A DNA stretch of 64,000 bases from Alkalihalobacillus sp. LMS39 (GCF_022812285.1 NZ_CP093300.1:3038001-3102000), one strand, 5' to 3'; positions 9,927 through 19,018 are shown, counted from the first letter of the stretch. Numbers and translations: made by a program. Notes: generated by a model not told the origin, from the letters alone.

Positions 9927-10786
9927 TCCGTTCCCAGTGTCGGTTGTTTCCCTAAAACGACCATAGCTAAAAAGACAAAGGTTACTCCGATCCATGTTAA
10001 CCCTGTTAGCATTTCTCCGACAAAAAAAGCACCTAATAATGTGGCAGTTAATGGCTCAGCAAGTGATAAGGTTACAGCAGTGGACGCGCGAATGCCATGT
10101 AACCCTCGCACAAAAAAGATGTATGCTATCGCAGTGGCCACAATTCCGATATATAAACTAGATACAATTCCATTTACTTGGAATAACCATGATAAGTCAT
10201 AGAAAAACAACAGTGGAACAAGTAAAACCGCACTCAATGTGAAAACAACAGCAACAACAACATCAGGGGGATGAGTTTCTAATAACTGTTTACTGGCCAA
10301 AGTATAAAGAGCAAACGACAAGCCCGCTCCTAATGCAAGCGCAATACCGTATGGCTGTATTGTAACTGTACTATCATTCAAAAATAAGAAAATACACCCT
10401 GTTATCGCTAACCCCGTTGCTGACCACCAATATTTAGTCGGTTTTTTCTTTTGAAACGCCCATTCAATAATTCCAGCAATAATTGGTGCACTCCCAATAG
10501 CAACAACAGTTCCTACAGCAATTCCAGTTAGTTTAACGGCTGAAAAGAAAAATGGTTGATAACACGCCATTGAAATAGCAGCAAGAAGTAAATGAGAATA
10601 AGACCAATTCGCCCATGTTAACTTTTTTTGGAATGCTACGAATAAAAATAATACACTTCCCCCAAACGCTAGTCTCATAGCGCCATAGGCGATCGGGTGA
10701 GCAGTATCTGGTGCTAGCGCTTGTGCTGTTCCTGTTGTGCCCCACAGAATGGCAGCAAGCAATACGAAAAAAATCGAACCTTTCAA
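9920..10786 (-). CDS. EamA-family (DMT) transporter
   Basis: A 288-residue integral membrane protein with about ten hydrophobic segments in two EamA halves. The N-terminus FFVLLAAILWGTTGTAQALA and the second-half ALGAGLSFALYTLASKQLLE are typical of drug/metabolite exporters. The start is TTG at 10786, preceded by GGGAGTGGTT; no ATG fits that site. It follows the epimerase gene by 20 bp and is probably co-transcribed with it. The substrate is unknown. Confidence 0.87.
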   Translation of the reverse strand: MKGSIFFVLLAAILWGTTGTAQALAPDTAHPIAYGAMRLAFGGSVLFLFVAFQKKLTWANWSYSHLLLAAISMACYQPFFFSAVKLTGIAVGTVVAIGSAPIIAGIIEWAFQKKKPTKYWWSATGLAITGCIFLFLNDSTVTIQPYGIALALGAGLSFALYTLASKQLLETHPPDVVVAVVFTLSAVLLVPLLFFYDLSWLFQVNGIVSSLYIGIVATAIAYIFFVRGLHGIRASTAVTLSLAEPLTATLLGAFFVGEMLTGLTWIGVTFVFLAMVVLGKQPTLGTEK

Positions 10787-10806
10787 ATCGAACCACTCCC
10801 TATCTT

Positions 10807-11697
10807 TTACCGATGCATCTGTGCAAAATGTGAAATTAACTCTTGAAGAATAGCCTCTGTTTTATCAAAAGTAAAGCCAAGAGTTGAGGCTCGATCAGAC
10901 CGAAGCGAATAGTGGTCGGGTAACACAAATGGAGAAACCTTTTTGTCCCCTTCTTTCTGAATGATTGCTTTTTTTCCTACTATCGATTCAATCATCGTTA
11001 TAAAACTCCCGATTGTAATATCATCTACAGTTGAGCCATTAATCGGTCCTTTATATTCAATTTCACCTAGCCAATGAAGAAAATGGGCGGTTTGAGTTGA
11101 AGTAATAAAATCAATAACTTTCGTTTGATCAGGAATAATCATTGGTTGTTCGTCTAAAATAGCATCCACATGAAACTTTAATCGCTCTGTATAATCATCT
11201 TTTCCAACGACAAAAGGAAGCCTTACCATTGTCACTGGAAAGTTTGCTTCTGTCGCATACACCGCTTCAGCTTGACGTTTTGCTTCCTGATAGCCAAATA
11301 TCCCTTTATATTCGCTTCTTCGTTTGAATGGGCCTTGTACATATTCATAAGGATTAAATTCGTCTTCTGTCCGTTTTTCTCCAAAATCATACACGGCTCC
11401 ACTCGATGTAAAAATCAACTTTCCAACTTTTCCATTTAACGTTTGACAAATATCATATGCTTCAATTGGAGAAAAACAACTTTGATCATAGACGACGTCC
11501 CAACTTTTATTTTTAAACTGTTCACGAACAGAATTTGAATCTTCACGGTCTACAATGATACGGTTGACACGGTCACCAAACCGATCTTTTGCTTTTCCTC
11601 TCGTTGCAATCGTGACGTCGACACCATGTTCAAGAAGTCTATCGACAAGCCTTTTGCCAAAAAACATCGTTCCACCTAATACTAATGCTGATTTCAT
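10807..11697 (-). CDS. NAD-dependent epimerase/dehydratase family protein
   Basis: An extended short-chain dehydrogenase of 296 residues. The N-terminal Rossmann motif LVLGGTMFFGKRLVDRLL (about residues 5-22) has GGTxFxG, a variant of GxxGxxG seen in this subgroup. KLIFTSSGAVYDFG (about 93-106) gives the catalytic Ser region. The YxxxK pair is GYQEAKRQAE near residue 136-145. The 20-bp gap to the downstream EamA transporter suggests one operon, so enzyme and exporter may share a pathway. The substrate is unidentified. Confidence 0.83.
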   Translation of the reverse strand: MKSALVLGGTMFFGKRLVDRLLEHGVDVTIATRGKAKDRFGDRVNRIIVDREDSNSVREQFKNKSWDVVYDQSCFSPIEAYDICQTLNGKVGKLIFTSSGAVYDFGEKRTEDEFNPYEYVQGPFKRRSEYKGIFGYQEAKRQAEAVYATEANFPVTMVRLPFVVGKDDYTERLKFHVDAILDEQPMIIPDQTKVIDFITSTQTAHFLHWLGEIEYKGPINGSTVDDITIGSFITMIESIVGKKAIIQKEGDKKVSPFVLPDHYSLRSDRASTLGFTFDKTEAILQELISHFAQMHR

Positions 11698-11795
11698 TCT
11701 TTTCCCTGCTTTCTCCTCTTTTTCCTCTCGATCCTACTGTATGTATAGTTCATTTCCAATCCACATAACCTAATTTTTAAAAAGGAGGAAACGTG

Positions 11796-11990
11796 ATGGA
11801 CTATAATCAACTTACCCAAATTGTATTATTAACACAAGATGCAAAAGCACTCGGTTGGGACTTTTCCGTTGAAGAAAATAGATTAACTGCCATTGACAGT
11901 AATTATCAAGAAGACCCTGTTCAATTTGACTCTACAGACCAACTACTAGAATGGTTTGAGGACCAGTTTGACAAAAGAGATTCCATTTAA
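11796..11990 (+). CDS. Small protein of unknown function
   Basis: An acidic 64-residue cytoplasmic protein that I do not recognise. It has no signal or membrane segment and is rich in Asp/Glu near the C-terminus (LLEWFEDQFDKRD). ATG 11796 is chosen over GTG 11793 because AAAGGAGG (11781-11788) is then spaced by 7 nt. It is divergent from the epimerase gene, and no terminator follows before yppC. Confidence 0.7.
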   Translation: MDYNQLTQIVLLTQDAKALGWDFSVEENRLTAIDSNYQEDPVQFDSTDQLLEWFEDQFDKRDSI

Positions 11991-12064
11991 TCTTTGATTC
12001 ATAGGTTACCAAATATTTTGTATTTTCACAATCATTCGAATCGTTACTTACTATGTTCTAATTG

Positions 12065-12100
12065 ATCACCTCCTTTTCATATGATAAGAAAGGAGGTGAT
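12065..12100 (+). promoter_or_regulatory. Hairpin that buries the yppC ribosome-binding site
   Basis: ATCACCTCCTTT (12065-12076) is the perfect reverse complement of AAAGGAGGTGAT (12089-12100), the Shine-Dalgarno sequence of yppC. The 12-nt loop contains an in-frame ATG (12081). Folded mRNA would block initiation at TTG 12105. The pairing is directly visible; regulation is inference. Confidence 0.7.
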
Positions 12101-12104
12101 ACTC

Positions 12105-13307
12105 TTGGATTTCAACAAAATCCTTCGTTTACCATCATATTTATATTTATTAGCACAACATAAAATTGAAGTGAAAAAATATGAAAGAGATATTATCCAT
12201 GAATATAAACGACTTTATTTCCCTCAGAAAACCATCGAAATGTTGAAATTGAAATTGCACGGCCAGTATCAAGGCCATTCTAAACAAGCACCTACTTCAA
12301 TCGAACGCAAGCTTATCGATACGATTCAAAAAAAACGCAAAATCGCAAATCAAAATAATATTACCCGGACGAAAGCATACCTTGATTACTACAACAATCA
12401 CCCTGAAATCCACTGGTCTTTACTCGCCCATCTTGTTTCTAGAAACGGCGGTTGGAATATGACTGATTTAAAAGGAAGTTTGCTTTCTCCATTTTTAACA
12501 TCAGAACGAACATCAGACTTTTTTTTATTTTTAGAAAGAGCAAATGCTTATATTTTTTATGATGCTTACCCACAATTACTTCTTTATGAAGCTAGTAAAA
12601 AAGCGAATAAAAATTATTTTCACTTGCTTCGATATTTTTCCGTATCCTCGTTTATGAAGCCTTTTTGGGATTCTTTTTATGTACATAAAGATTCCAAATT
12701 ATTAACGGTTGCGTTAATTATTAATGAACAACATTATATTCAAAAACGGGTTATCGAACATCCTTTTTTCAAACAAAAAGTAACTAAAACCATGCTTTTC
12801 CAAACACAAGATGCCTTTCAATTTACTCATGTTACATTCCCATATGTTTCCTTTCAGAATAAAATAAAACTAACAGGAACCTCAGTGCAAGACTTTACTG
12901 AAATCGCCCAACGAATATTAATTGGCAAACAATTATATATGCAGTTATTCGGAATTTCACCTCTTAGCCAACATATAAAAGCATTTACCGCCGTTGAACA
13001 TACGGGCTCACGAGAAGATTTTTGGCCAACTGTATTCTCAAAAGATGATAAAGCAGTAGCAGAGCAGGAAAATTTCTTTCTAAGTAAAAAAAGAAAACCG
13101 TTTATCTACAGTCCAGCCCTTGAAGATGTATGGGGACTAATCCACCATGCAACGCCAAGTAAAGAAGATTGGTATACCTCCGAGACAAATCCATTTTCTT
13201 ATTTTTCGACGATTGAGCAACCTGGTTTTCTCGATATATCAGAAACATACTATAAGCAATTGCTTAAACTTTCAACCATTACCGACCTTAAACAATTGCT
13301 TCCTTAA
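12105..13307 (+). CDS. yppC: DUF2515 family protein (YppC-like)
   Basis: A cytoplasmic protein of about 400 residues from the DUF2515/YppC family, which has no assigned function and is confined to Bacillales. Recognisable features are NNITRTKAYLDYYNNHPEIH (about 85-104), then WSLLAHLVSRNGGWNMTDLK and LERANAYIFYDAYPQL. The probable start is TTG 12105, 4 nt after a perfect AAGGAGGTGAT. The in-frame ATG at 12081 has no ribosome-binding site. That Shine-Dalgarno lies in a 12-bp perfect stem, so translation may be controlled. A strong terminator follows the stop. Confidence 0.82.
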   Translation: MDFNKILRLPSYLYLLAQHKIEVKKYERDIIHEYKRLYFPQKTIEMLKLKLHGQYQGHSKQAPTSIERKLIDTIQKKRKIANQNNITRTKAYLDYYNNHPEIHWSLLAHLVSRNGGWNMTDLKGSLLSPFLTSERTSDFFLFLERANAYIFYDAYPQLLLYEASKKANKNYFHLLRYFSVSSFMKPFWDSFYVHKDSKLLTVALIINEQHYIQKRVIEHPFFKQKVTKTMLFQTQDAFQFTHVTFPYVSFQNKIKLTGTSVQDFTEIAQRILIGKQLYMQLFGISPLSQHIKAFTAVEHTGSREDFWPTVFSKDDKAVAEQENFFLSKKRKPFIYSPALEDVWGLIHHATPSKEDWYTSETNPFSYFSTIEQPGFLDISETYYKQLLKLSTITDLKQLLP

Positions 13308-13324
13308 CGCTGTTAATCCAAAAA

Positions 13325-13356
13325 AAGAAGGCTGGGACATTGTCTCAGCCTTCTTT
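13325..13356. terminator. Bidirectional terminator between yppC and the Aas-like gene
   Basis: GAAGGCTGGGACA and TGTCTCAGCCTTC form a stem with A and T runs on both sides. The genes on each side converge. Confidence 0.9.
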
Positions 13357-13358
13357 TT

Positions 13359-15407
13359 CTATAGTTCTTTTGCCATTTTTTCTAATGTAACATAATCTGT
13401 TTTTCCACTTCCAAGTAAAGGAATTTCCTCGATGTAGTGTACTTCTGTTGGCAAGTATAATGCCGGATGTTTATGGGAGCGGCTATACCGTTTGATTTCC
13501 TTTAACTCAGCTTCTTTCACGTTTGTAAAGAGAATAATTTTTTCTCCTTTTCTTCGGTCCGATGTGCTGACGGCTGCAAACCCAATATCATCGTAACAAT
13601 CCATCGCAATTCTTTCCACGACTTGAAGGGACACCATTTCCCCGCCAATTTTCGCAAATCGCTTTAGTCGTGCAGTAATAGAAATAAAACCTTCATCATC
13701 AATTTCAACGACATCACCTGTATTGTACCAGCCTTCTGAAGGAACAAACCCTTTATTATGAATCAAATATCCTTTCATTACATTAGGACCTTTGATAAGT
13801 AAACTTCCACCCTTTTCAATTCCTTCAACCTTTTGAATTTTATATTCCATGCCTGGGATAATCTTCCCTACTGAACCTGCTTTCGTATAAAGCGGTGTAT
13901 TCAGTGAAATGAGTGGTGATGCTTCTGTTGCGCCATACCCTTCTAAAATACGGATTCCGAACTTTTGGAAGAACAATTCTTTCGTATCTTCCTTTACATT
14001 TTCCGCCCCTGCTATTGCATATCGCAATGTATGTAGATCAAAAGGATGGGCATTTTTTCCGTATCCATTTAAAAATGTTGGTGTACTTAGTAATAACGTA
14101 ACATCTTCTTGGTAAATGATTTCCGGTATGACTTTGTATTGAATTGGTGAAGGATGAATGACTAGTGATATTCCTGATAATAAAGGTAAAAACGTTCCTA
14201 TCGTTAAACCGAAACTATGAAACATCGGGAGTGGATTCAACATTTTATCATTCGAATCTAAATCCATCACAGACATCGCTTGGTGAATATTCGCGAAGAT
14301 TTGGTCATGTGAAAGCAATACACCTTTTGGTTTATTTTCACTTCCGGATGTAAACAAAATAATATCATTGCTTGATGCTGTTGCTTTTTGAGAACTTGCA
14401 TAATTTTTTAAGCCAATCATTTTTTCTTTCGATGTAATTTGCTCTCTAGCGTCCTCTAAAAAAATAATTTCATAGCCACTCTCTGTTAGCGCATCAACGA
14501 CATGCTGGAGTTCAGCTTTTTCTATAAACAATTTTGATGTTAATATTGTTTTAATTTCTGCTGTTTCGCAGCAATCAATTAATGTTTTTGGTCCCATTGT
14601 AAAGTTAAGTACAGCGGGGGTGATACCAATTTTAAACAAAGCAAATAACACGACCGCTTGACCAATGGATGAAGGAAGAAACACCCCAACTCGATTTTCA
14701 CTTAACGTATTTTCTAATTTTCCGCTTAAAACTTGAATCCCTAAAATGAGTTTTTTATAAGATAAAGCGTTTGTGGGGTCTTTAATCATTGTCCTTTGAT
14801 TATCATATTGTTTAGCCGCATCAAGTAATTCATTAAATAGGTTTACACCTTTTTTAATGAAATGGTCGGTATATCCATTTGTTAATTTACGATAAATAGT
14901 CCATGCTGCTACAGAACGATTTCCTTCTTCATTACCAATCGAAACAGAAAACGGTTCCCCAATCGACACATCAGGTTGATTATCTAAAATATTTAAATTA
15001 ATTCCTGCACTGCTTACCATTGGTTTTATAATTACTGGAACAATGGTTGCTTTTGTTTTCAAAGCAATCCATGCGATTTCTTCGTAGATTTTTAACACCC
15101 TACCAATTCGTGAAATCCGCATTTCTGGAAAAAGTAATATTGGTTCTCCCTCTTCCACAAACGAAATAATCTTTTTAATATGTTCTGGTGTTAACCCTTC
15201 GAACACAGTCACTTTCCGTCCAACTAAATTTTTCTCATTGCTTTTATATTCTGTTTCATCAAACACGATAAAATGAACATTCCGAGGTACCTTTGTATGT
15301 AAATAAGATAAATCTTGTTTTGACACATGGTTCGCCATATAAATAATATGATTCGCTTCGACCTTTGCTTTTGGTTGCTGGCGTTTTTTCTTAAATAAAT
15401 TAAACAT
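13359..15407 (-). CDS. aas: Aas-like fused acyltransferase / acyl-ACP synthetase
   Basis: Predicted bifunctional phospholipid-recycling enzyme of 682 residues. The N-terminal PlsC-like part (about 15-190) has YMANHVSKQDL, the NHxSxxD motif, and LLFPEMRISRIG, equivalent to FPEGxxS. The rest is an acyl-adenylate synthetase: ILFTSGSENKPKGVLLSH is the AMP-binding P-loop, EGYGATEASPLISL follows, and GWYNTGDVVEIDDEGFISI leads into RLKRFAKIGGEMVSLQVVER, very like E. coli Aas. No membrane segment is obvious. GPEGRxS is altered to PEMRIS, so acyltransferase activity is uncertain. Alternative: a stand-alone acyl-ACP ligase. ATG follows GGAGGAACGACGAA. Confidence 0.8.
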   Translation of the reverse strand: MFNLFKKKRQQPKAKVEANHIIYMANHVSKQDLSYLHTKVPRNVHFIVFDETEYKSNEKNLVGRKVTVFEGLTPEHIKKIISFVEEGEPILLFPEMRISRIGRVLKIYEEIAWIALKTKATIVPVIIKPMVSSAGINLNILDNQPDVSIGEPFSVSIGNEEGNRSVAAWTIYRKLTNGYTDHFIKKGVNLFNELLDAAKQYDNQRTMIKDPTNALSYKKLILGIQVLSGKLENTLSENRVGVFLPSSIGQAVVLFALFKIGITPAVLNFTMGPKTLIDCCETAEIKTILTSKLFIEKAELQHVVDALTESGYEIIFLEDAREQITSKEKMIGLKNYASSQKATASSNDIILFTSGSENKPKGVLLSHDQIFANIHQAMSVMDLDSNDKMLNPLPMFHSFGLTIGTFLPLLSGISLVIHPSPIQYKVIPEIIYQEDVTLLLSTPTFLNGYGKNAHPFDLHTLRYAIAGAENVKEDTKELFFQKFGIRILEGYGATEASPLISLNTPLYTKAGSVGKIIPGMEYKIQKVEGIEKGGSLLIKGPNVMKGYLIHNKGFVPSEGWYNTGDVVEIDDEGFISITARLKRFAKIGGEMVSLQVVERIAMDCYDDIGFAAVSTSDRRKGEKIILFTNVKEAELKEIKRYSRSHKHPALYLPTEVHYIEEIPLLGSGKTDYVTLEKMAKEL

Positions 15408-15571
15408 TTCGTCGTTCCTCCAATTTGTTGCTCTCGGTTATTCTGGTGTTCTGTTTCATATCCCCGTTTTCAAACAAGACGACCCAATCCAATTATACAT
15501 GAAAGGATTTCAATTGAAAAACATTGATTCCATGATAAAATGAGAAAAAGGATGTTTTGGGTGGGATGGCT

Positions 15572-16126
15572 ATGAACAGATGGGTATCAACAACGGAAAA
15601 AAAACAGTTTCTCCGATGGTTTTTAGATCATCATCGTTTAAAGCGAACAGAAGCTCGAATGATTATTGAATATATTGTAAAGCACCCTCATCTCCTTGAA
15701 AATATATCATTTGCTGAACGCATTCCACAAAACGGAAAAGCGATTGTTATTTCAAGCATTAACTCAGATGAGCCAGGGTTTGAATTTTATTACCGCAAAA
15801 GAAAATCTGATAACATCTCCCATGCGCTCGGCGAATTAATGGGAAGTCCATCAGATAAAGTATACTTACTCATTCATTTTCACGGAAAATTGCGCAATCA
15901 CCATTATACACAATTAGTCGAATCACCAGCATTAGACAATATTAAACGATATGAACAATTTCAAAAATATGCCAAAGAAGCAGATGTTGTCATTGAAAAG
16001 GCGATGTTAGAAACGAAAAAAACAGAATTAAGAAAACAAATTGATGACGCCCTTGACCAAATGAATGAACCTCTATTTAAAAAATTAGTTGCCGAATTAA
16101 ACGAGCTCGAACAAAAATTGGCCTAA
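15572..16126 (+). CDS. ypiB: UPF0302/IDEAL-domain protein YpiB
   Basis: A cytoplasmic protein of 184 residues in the UPF0302 (YpiB) family. The N-terminal domain starts WVSTTEKKQFLRWFLDHHRL. The C-terminus ALDQMNEPLFKKLVAELNEL is the short IDEAL domain characteristic of the family. ATG 15572 is favoured because GGGTGGG lies 6 nt upstream; ATG 15566 and TTG 15557 are in-frame alternatives. The molecular role is not assigned by anything in the sequence. It ends at a strong hairpin terminator. Confidence 0.83.
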   Translation: MNRWVSTTEKKQFLRWFLDHHRLKRTEARMIIEYIVKHPHLLENISFAERIPQNGKAIVISSINSDEPGFEFYYRKRKSDNISHALGELMGSPSDKVYLLIHFHGKLRNHHYTQLVESPALDNIKRYEQFQKYAKEADVVIEKAMLETKKTELRKQIDDALDQMNEPLFKKLVAELNELEQKLA

Positions 16127-16162
16127 ACCTCAGCTAGGTTTACACATGTTACGTTCCATTTA

Positions 16163-16206
16163 AAAACCCCTTTCACCTTAATTATGTTAAGGAAAAGGGT
16201 TTTTTT
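16163..16206 (+). terminator. ypiB terminator
   Basis: AACCCCTTTCACCTTAA pairs with TTAAGGAAAAGGGTT (imperfect), followed by TTTTTT. It may also serve the convergent gene at 16208. Confidence 0.85.
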
Positions 16207-16207
16207 C

Positions 16208-16666
16208 TTATTCTAACGCTTTTTCAATTGCTTTTATTTCTTCTTCTGTAAATCGGCTTAACGCGATATCCAATGTTAGCGATATTAAGTCTGACTCCAA
16301 CCCTTGTTCCACAAATTGGCGATACCTTTCTAATTCTTCTTCCGTAAACCGACTTAACGAAAATTCGATGGCTTCTTCGGCCGTTTCAAAAGATAAGTCT
16401 TCTTCTTGTTCTTCTGGATTTGAAATTTGACTCCCTTCTACGATTGTAGAAGCAGGAATAGCTTCTTGTTCATGCAGGGTTTCGTTGACAAGCATTGTTT
16501 TAAATGCTTCTGTTTCTTTTGAGTTCAAATCACGATGAACCGAATGGTCTTTTGAATATTTCACTTCCCCTTGATAGCTTTCTGAAAACACATAGGCCCC
16601 AGTTCCTACCGTTACCCCTAAAACAATGACACAAATAACAAGTAATAAAATATCTTTTCCCTTCAT
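16208..16666 (-). CDS. Membrane-anchored protein with duplicated SRFTEEE motif
   Basis: Unrecognised protein of about 152 residues. One N-terminal membrane anchor (ILLLVICVIVLGVTVGTGAY, about residues 5-24) leaves an acidic extracellular part. The C-terminus has two copies of a helical unit, FSLSRFTEEELERYRQFVEQG and ALSRFTEEEIKAIEKALE, about 45 residues apart. The start is the ATG of codon 19 of the longer frame beginning at 16720, because AGAAGAGGAGC lies just upstream. It follows the ABC permease gene by about 115 bp in the same direction and could belong to that unit. Function unknown. Confidence 0.75.
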   Translation of the reverse strand: MKGKDILLLVICVIVLGVTVGTGAYVFSESYQGEVKYSKDHSVHRDLNSKETEAFKTMLVNETLHEQEAIPASTIVEGSQISNPEEQEEDLSFETAEEAIEFSLSRFTEEELERYRQFVEQGLESDLISLTLDIALSRFTEEEIKAIEKALE

Positions 16667-16780
16667 TGTAGTTGCTCCTCTTCTCTTAAAAATTAAAAAT
16701 GATAATAGAAGTGTTGCCATAGCTACAATGTTTTATACTAGTTTTGAGGCATTATCCATAGATTACTATACGACAAATTC

Positions 16781-18088
16781 CTACAATTCTCTTCGTAATG
16801 CTGTCAAAACATTAATATTCGTTGCTTTTATCGCCGGTCTCATTCCTGAAATCATAGCAACCCCAATACTAATGAAGGCTGCAATGATGACAAGACTCAT
16901 TGGAATGTAAGAAAAGTGAAAATCTGTCATTCCACCTTCTTCTAATAAAGCTTCTAGTAAAAGCGGTATAAATGTATTCGCTAGAAAACTAACAGCGAAA
17001 GAAAGAACAATGCCAATAAACGTCCCTATCATTCCAATATAAGCACTTTCAATAAGAAACATTTTACGAATTAAATGTGGATTCGCTCCTAATGCCTTCA
17101 TAATGCCAATTTCTTGTGTACGTTCCGTTACAGCCATTGTCATCGTATTGAATATTCCAATGGATGCAATTAAAATCGCAACCGTACCAACAAAAATTAA
17201 TCCAATTTTAAAAGCGGCAAAAAACAAATTCACTTTATCCAACTCTTCTGTAATGGAATACACCATAAACTGACTTTCTTTTAAAACATTTGTTACCGAC
17301 TGAACGTTTTGAATCCCATCAACATAGACGAGAACATCATGAAATAACGGTTCATCTTCATGGATTACCTCTGCAAATACTTCATCCAAATGGCTCCGAA
17401 ACGATTCACTAATATATACCGAACTATCTTCCATCCAATCTTTCGCCGGCTCTTCTGTCACCCCTGCTACCGTAAATGTAAAGGTCTCCATCACATCATC
17501 TTCTTCATAACTCTTCAATTCAATTGTTATTGTTTCCCCTAGTAAACTTTCTTCTAACCCTTTTGGTCTACTATTCGTTTCAGAATCTACATAATAGGCT
17601 TCTAGTTCTTTCCGTTCTTCTGCCGTTAATAAATTTTGGGCTAGGTGATATCCAACGAGAACTTCCTCTTTGTCTTTAGGCACATTCCCTTCTTGCAAAC
17701 GCAAATTTCCTTTTACTTCTTCTTCCATATTTGTCACGATTCCTTGAACCCCAGCCTTACGATCATCATATTGAACATCAAACATAGCCGGATAATACTT
17801 TCGCGTTACTACCGCTTGGACTTGGTCGGTTTCTTTCAGCGATGAAACATCTTCTTCTGTAATGTTTGAGTGGTGCGGACCATCTTGTTTTCCATACACA
17901 CGAATTTCTGTCAGTAACTGGTGTGACGTAAATTCTTCTGTCACACTTTTATGTACTCCAAACCCAACTGAGGCAAGAACGATTAAAAACGCACAAGCCA
18001 TTGTTGTTGCTAAAACAGTCATAAAAACGCGCAGTCTATTTTTTTTCATATTTCGTCGCACAAATGTAATTTGGTCTTTAAACGTCAA
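16781..18088 (-). CDS. ABC transporter permease, MacB/FtsX type
   Basis: A 435-residue membrane permease. TM1 (about residues 19-41) is followed by a large extracytoplasmic domain (about 45-275) and three TM segments (about 283-305, 338-362, 395-420). The conserved FtsX segment is TMTMAVTERTQEIGIMKALGAN, typical of type VII mechanotransducing ABC systems. The start overlaps the ATPase gene by 11 bp, so the two are translationally coupled. Such systems export peptides or transmit envelope signals rather than importing solutes. The substrate is unknown. Confidence 0.88.
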   Translation of the reverse strand: MTFKDQITFVRRNMKKNRLRVFMTVLATTMACAFLIVLASVGFGVHKSVTEEFTSHQLLTEIRVYGKQDGPHHSNITEEDVSSLKETDQVQAVVTRKYYPAMFDVQYDDRKAGVQGIVTNMEEEVKGNLRLQEGNVPKDKEEVLVGYHLAQNLLTAEERKELEAYYVDSETNSRPKGLEESLLGETITIELKSYEEDDVMETFTFTVAGVTEEPAKDWMEDSSVYISESFRSHLDEVFAEVIHEDEPLFHDVLVYVDGIQNVQSVTNVLKESQFMVYSITEELDKVNLFFAAFKIGLIFVGTVAILIASIGIFNTMTMAVTERTQEIGIMKALGANPHLIRKMFLIESAYIGMIGTFIGIVLSFAVSFLANTFIPLLLEALLEEGGMTDFHFSYIPMSLVIIAAFISIGVAMISGMRPAIKATNINVLTALRREL

Positions 18089-18776
18089 CGAAAACTCCCC
18101 CTTCTTTTATCACGCCTTGCTCTAGAACAAACTGACGATGAGAAATCGAGGCCACTTCCTTGTCGTGTGTAATGATAAAAAACAGAATGCCGTTCTCTTT
18201 GTTTAAGTTTTTCATAAGTTCTAACACTTCATTTTCCGTTTCCACATCTAAACTTCCAGTTGGTTCGTCAGCTAATATTATTTTAGGTTCTAGCACTAAC
18301 GCTCGAGCAATACTGACACGCTGTTGTTGCCCACCTGACAATTCATTTGGGTAATGTGTAGCATGCGCTTCTAACCCTACACGTTCCAAAAGTTTCGAAA
18401 CTTGTTTTTTTCTTATATCCGTTTGAATTCCTTTTAATATAAGAGGAAGTTCTACATTTTCAAATGTCGTTAAGCTCGGAATCAATTGAAAACTTTGAAA
18501 AATAAACCCGAAATGTTGTAATCGGAATTCCGCCCATTGCTTTTCATTAAAATTCGTTACATTTTGATTGTTAATGAAGATGTTCCCACTTGTTGGCTTA
18601 ATATAACCTGAAAGTAAATGCAATAATGTTGATTTCCCCGAACCGCTTCTTCCTACTACTGAAACAATTTCTCCTTGTTCTATTGACAATGAAATATTTT
18701 TTAATACAGGAATATGTTTTTCCTGTCCTTTTTTCCCAACTGAAAACGAATGTGTTAAAGATTGTACTTGAATCAC
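18078..18776 (-). CDS. ABC transporter ATP-binding protein, LolD/MacB type
   Basis: ATPase of about 232 residues partnered with the overlapping FtsX-like permease. Walker A is VVGRSGSGKSTLLH (about residues 36-49), the Q-loop region is FGFIFQSFQLIP, the signature is LSGGQQQRVSIARAL and Walker B is IILADEPTGSLD. IITHDKEV gives the switch His. GTG 18776 is preferred over ATG 18794 because AGAGGAGG sits just before it. A double palindrome immediately upstream (18798-18833) is a likely operator controlling both genes. Confidence 0.92.
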   Translation of the reverse strand: MIQVQSLTHSFSVGKKGQEKHIPVLKNISLSIEQGEIVSVVGRSGSGKSTLLHLLSGYIKPTSGNIFINNQNVTNFNEKQWAEFRLQHFGFIFQSFQLIPSLTTFENVELPLILKGIQTDIRKKQVSKLLERVGLEAHATHYPNELSGGQQQRVSIARALVLEPKIILADEPTGSLDVETENEVLELMKNLNKENGILFFIITHDKEVASISHRQFVLEQGVIKEGGVFVDV

Positions 18777-18797
18777 ATTTGTTCCTCCTCTCATTTT

Positions 18798-18833
18798 GTA
18801 CTAACTGTATTATCTACGTTAGTACAGTTGGTA
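18798..18833. promoter_or_regulatory. Double inverted-repeat operator of the ABC transporter
   Basis: GTACTAAC (18798-18805) and GTTAGTAC (18818-18825) are perfect inverted repeats. Overlapping them, TACTAACTGTA (18799-18809) faces TACAGTTGGTA (18823-18833) with one mismatch. This resembles TetR- or MarR-type operators. No regulator gene is adjacent. Confidence 0.6.
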
Positions 18834-18881
18834 CGTATTAATCATATGCGACCGTTTCTTTTTTTGTCAACATTTTTTTGC

Positions 18882-19013
18882 CTTTTCGTTTCAAACGAAG
18901 TACGGAGCCCTGCCCGCTTTTGACAGTGAACCACAAGTGCTCTTCTGGGGTGAAACGCGCAGGTGCGCAGCCATCGCTTCACTGCTAGACCAAAACTTTT
19001 ATACTTCTTATCT
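18882..19013 (+). repeat. Dispersed intergenic repeat family, copy A
   Basis: Contains GAAGTACGGAGCCCTGCCCG, TTTTGACAGTGAACCACAAG and GAAACGCGCAGGTGCGCAGC, ending in CACTGCTAGACCAAAACTTT. It lacks the CTCTTCTAGAATAAGCTTTC segment found in copy D. Other copies: 19270, 22506, 26800, 38387, 44648/44942, 54412. Confidence 0.85.
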
Positions 19014-19018
19014 TGCAT

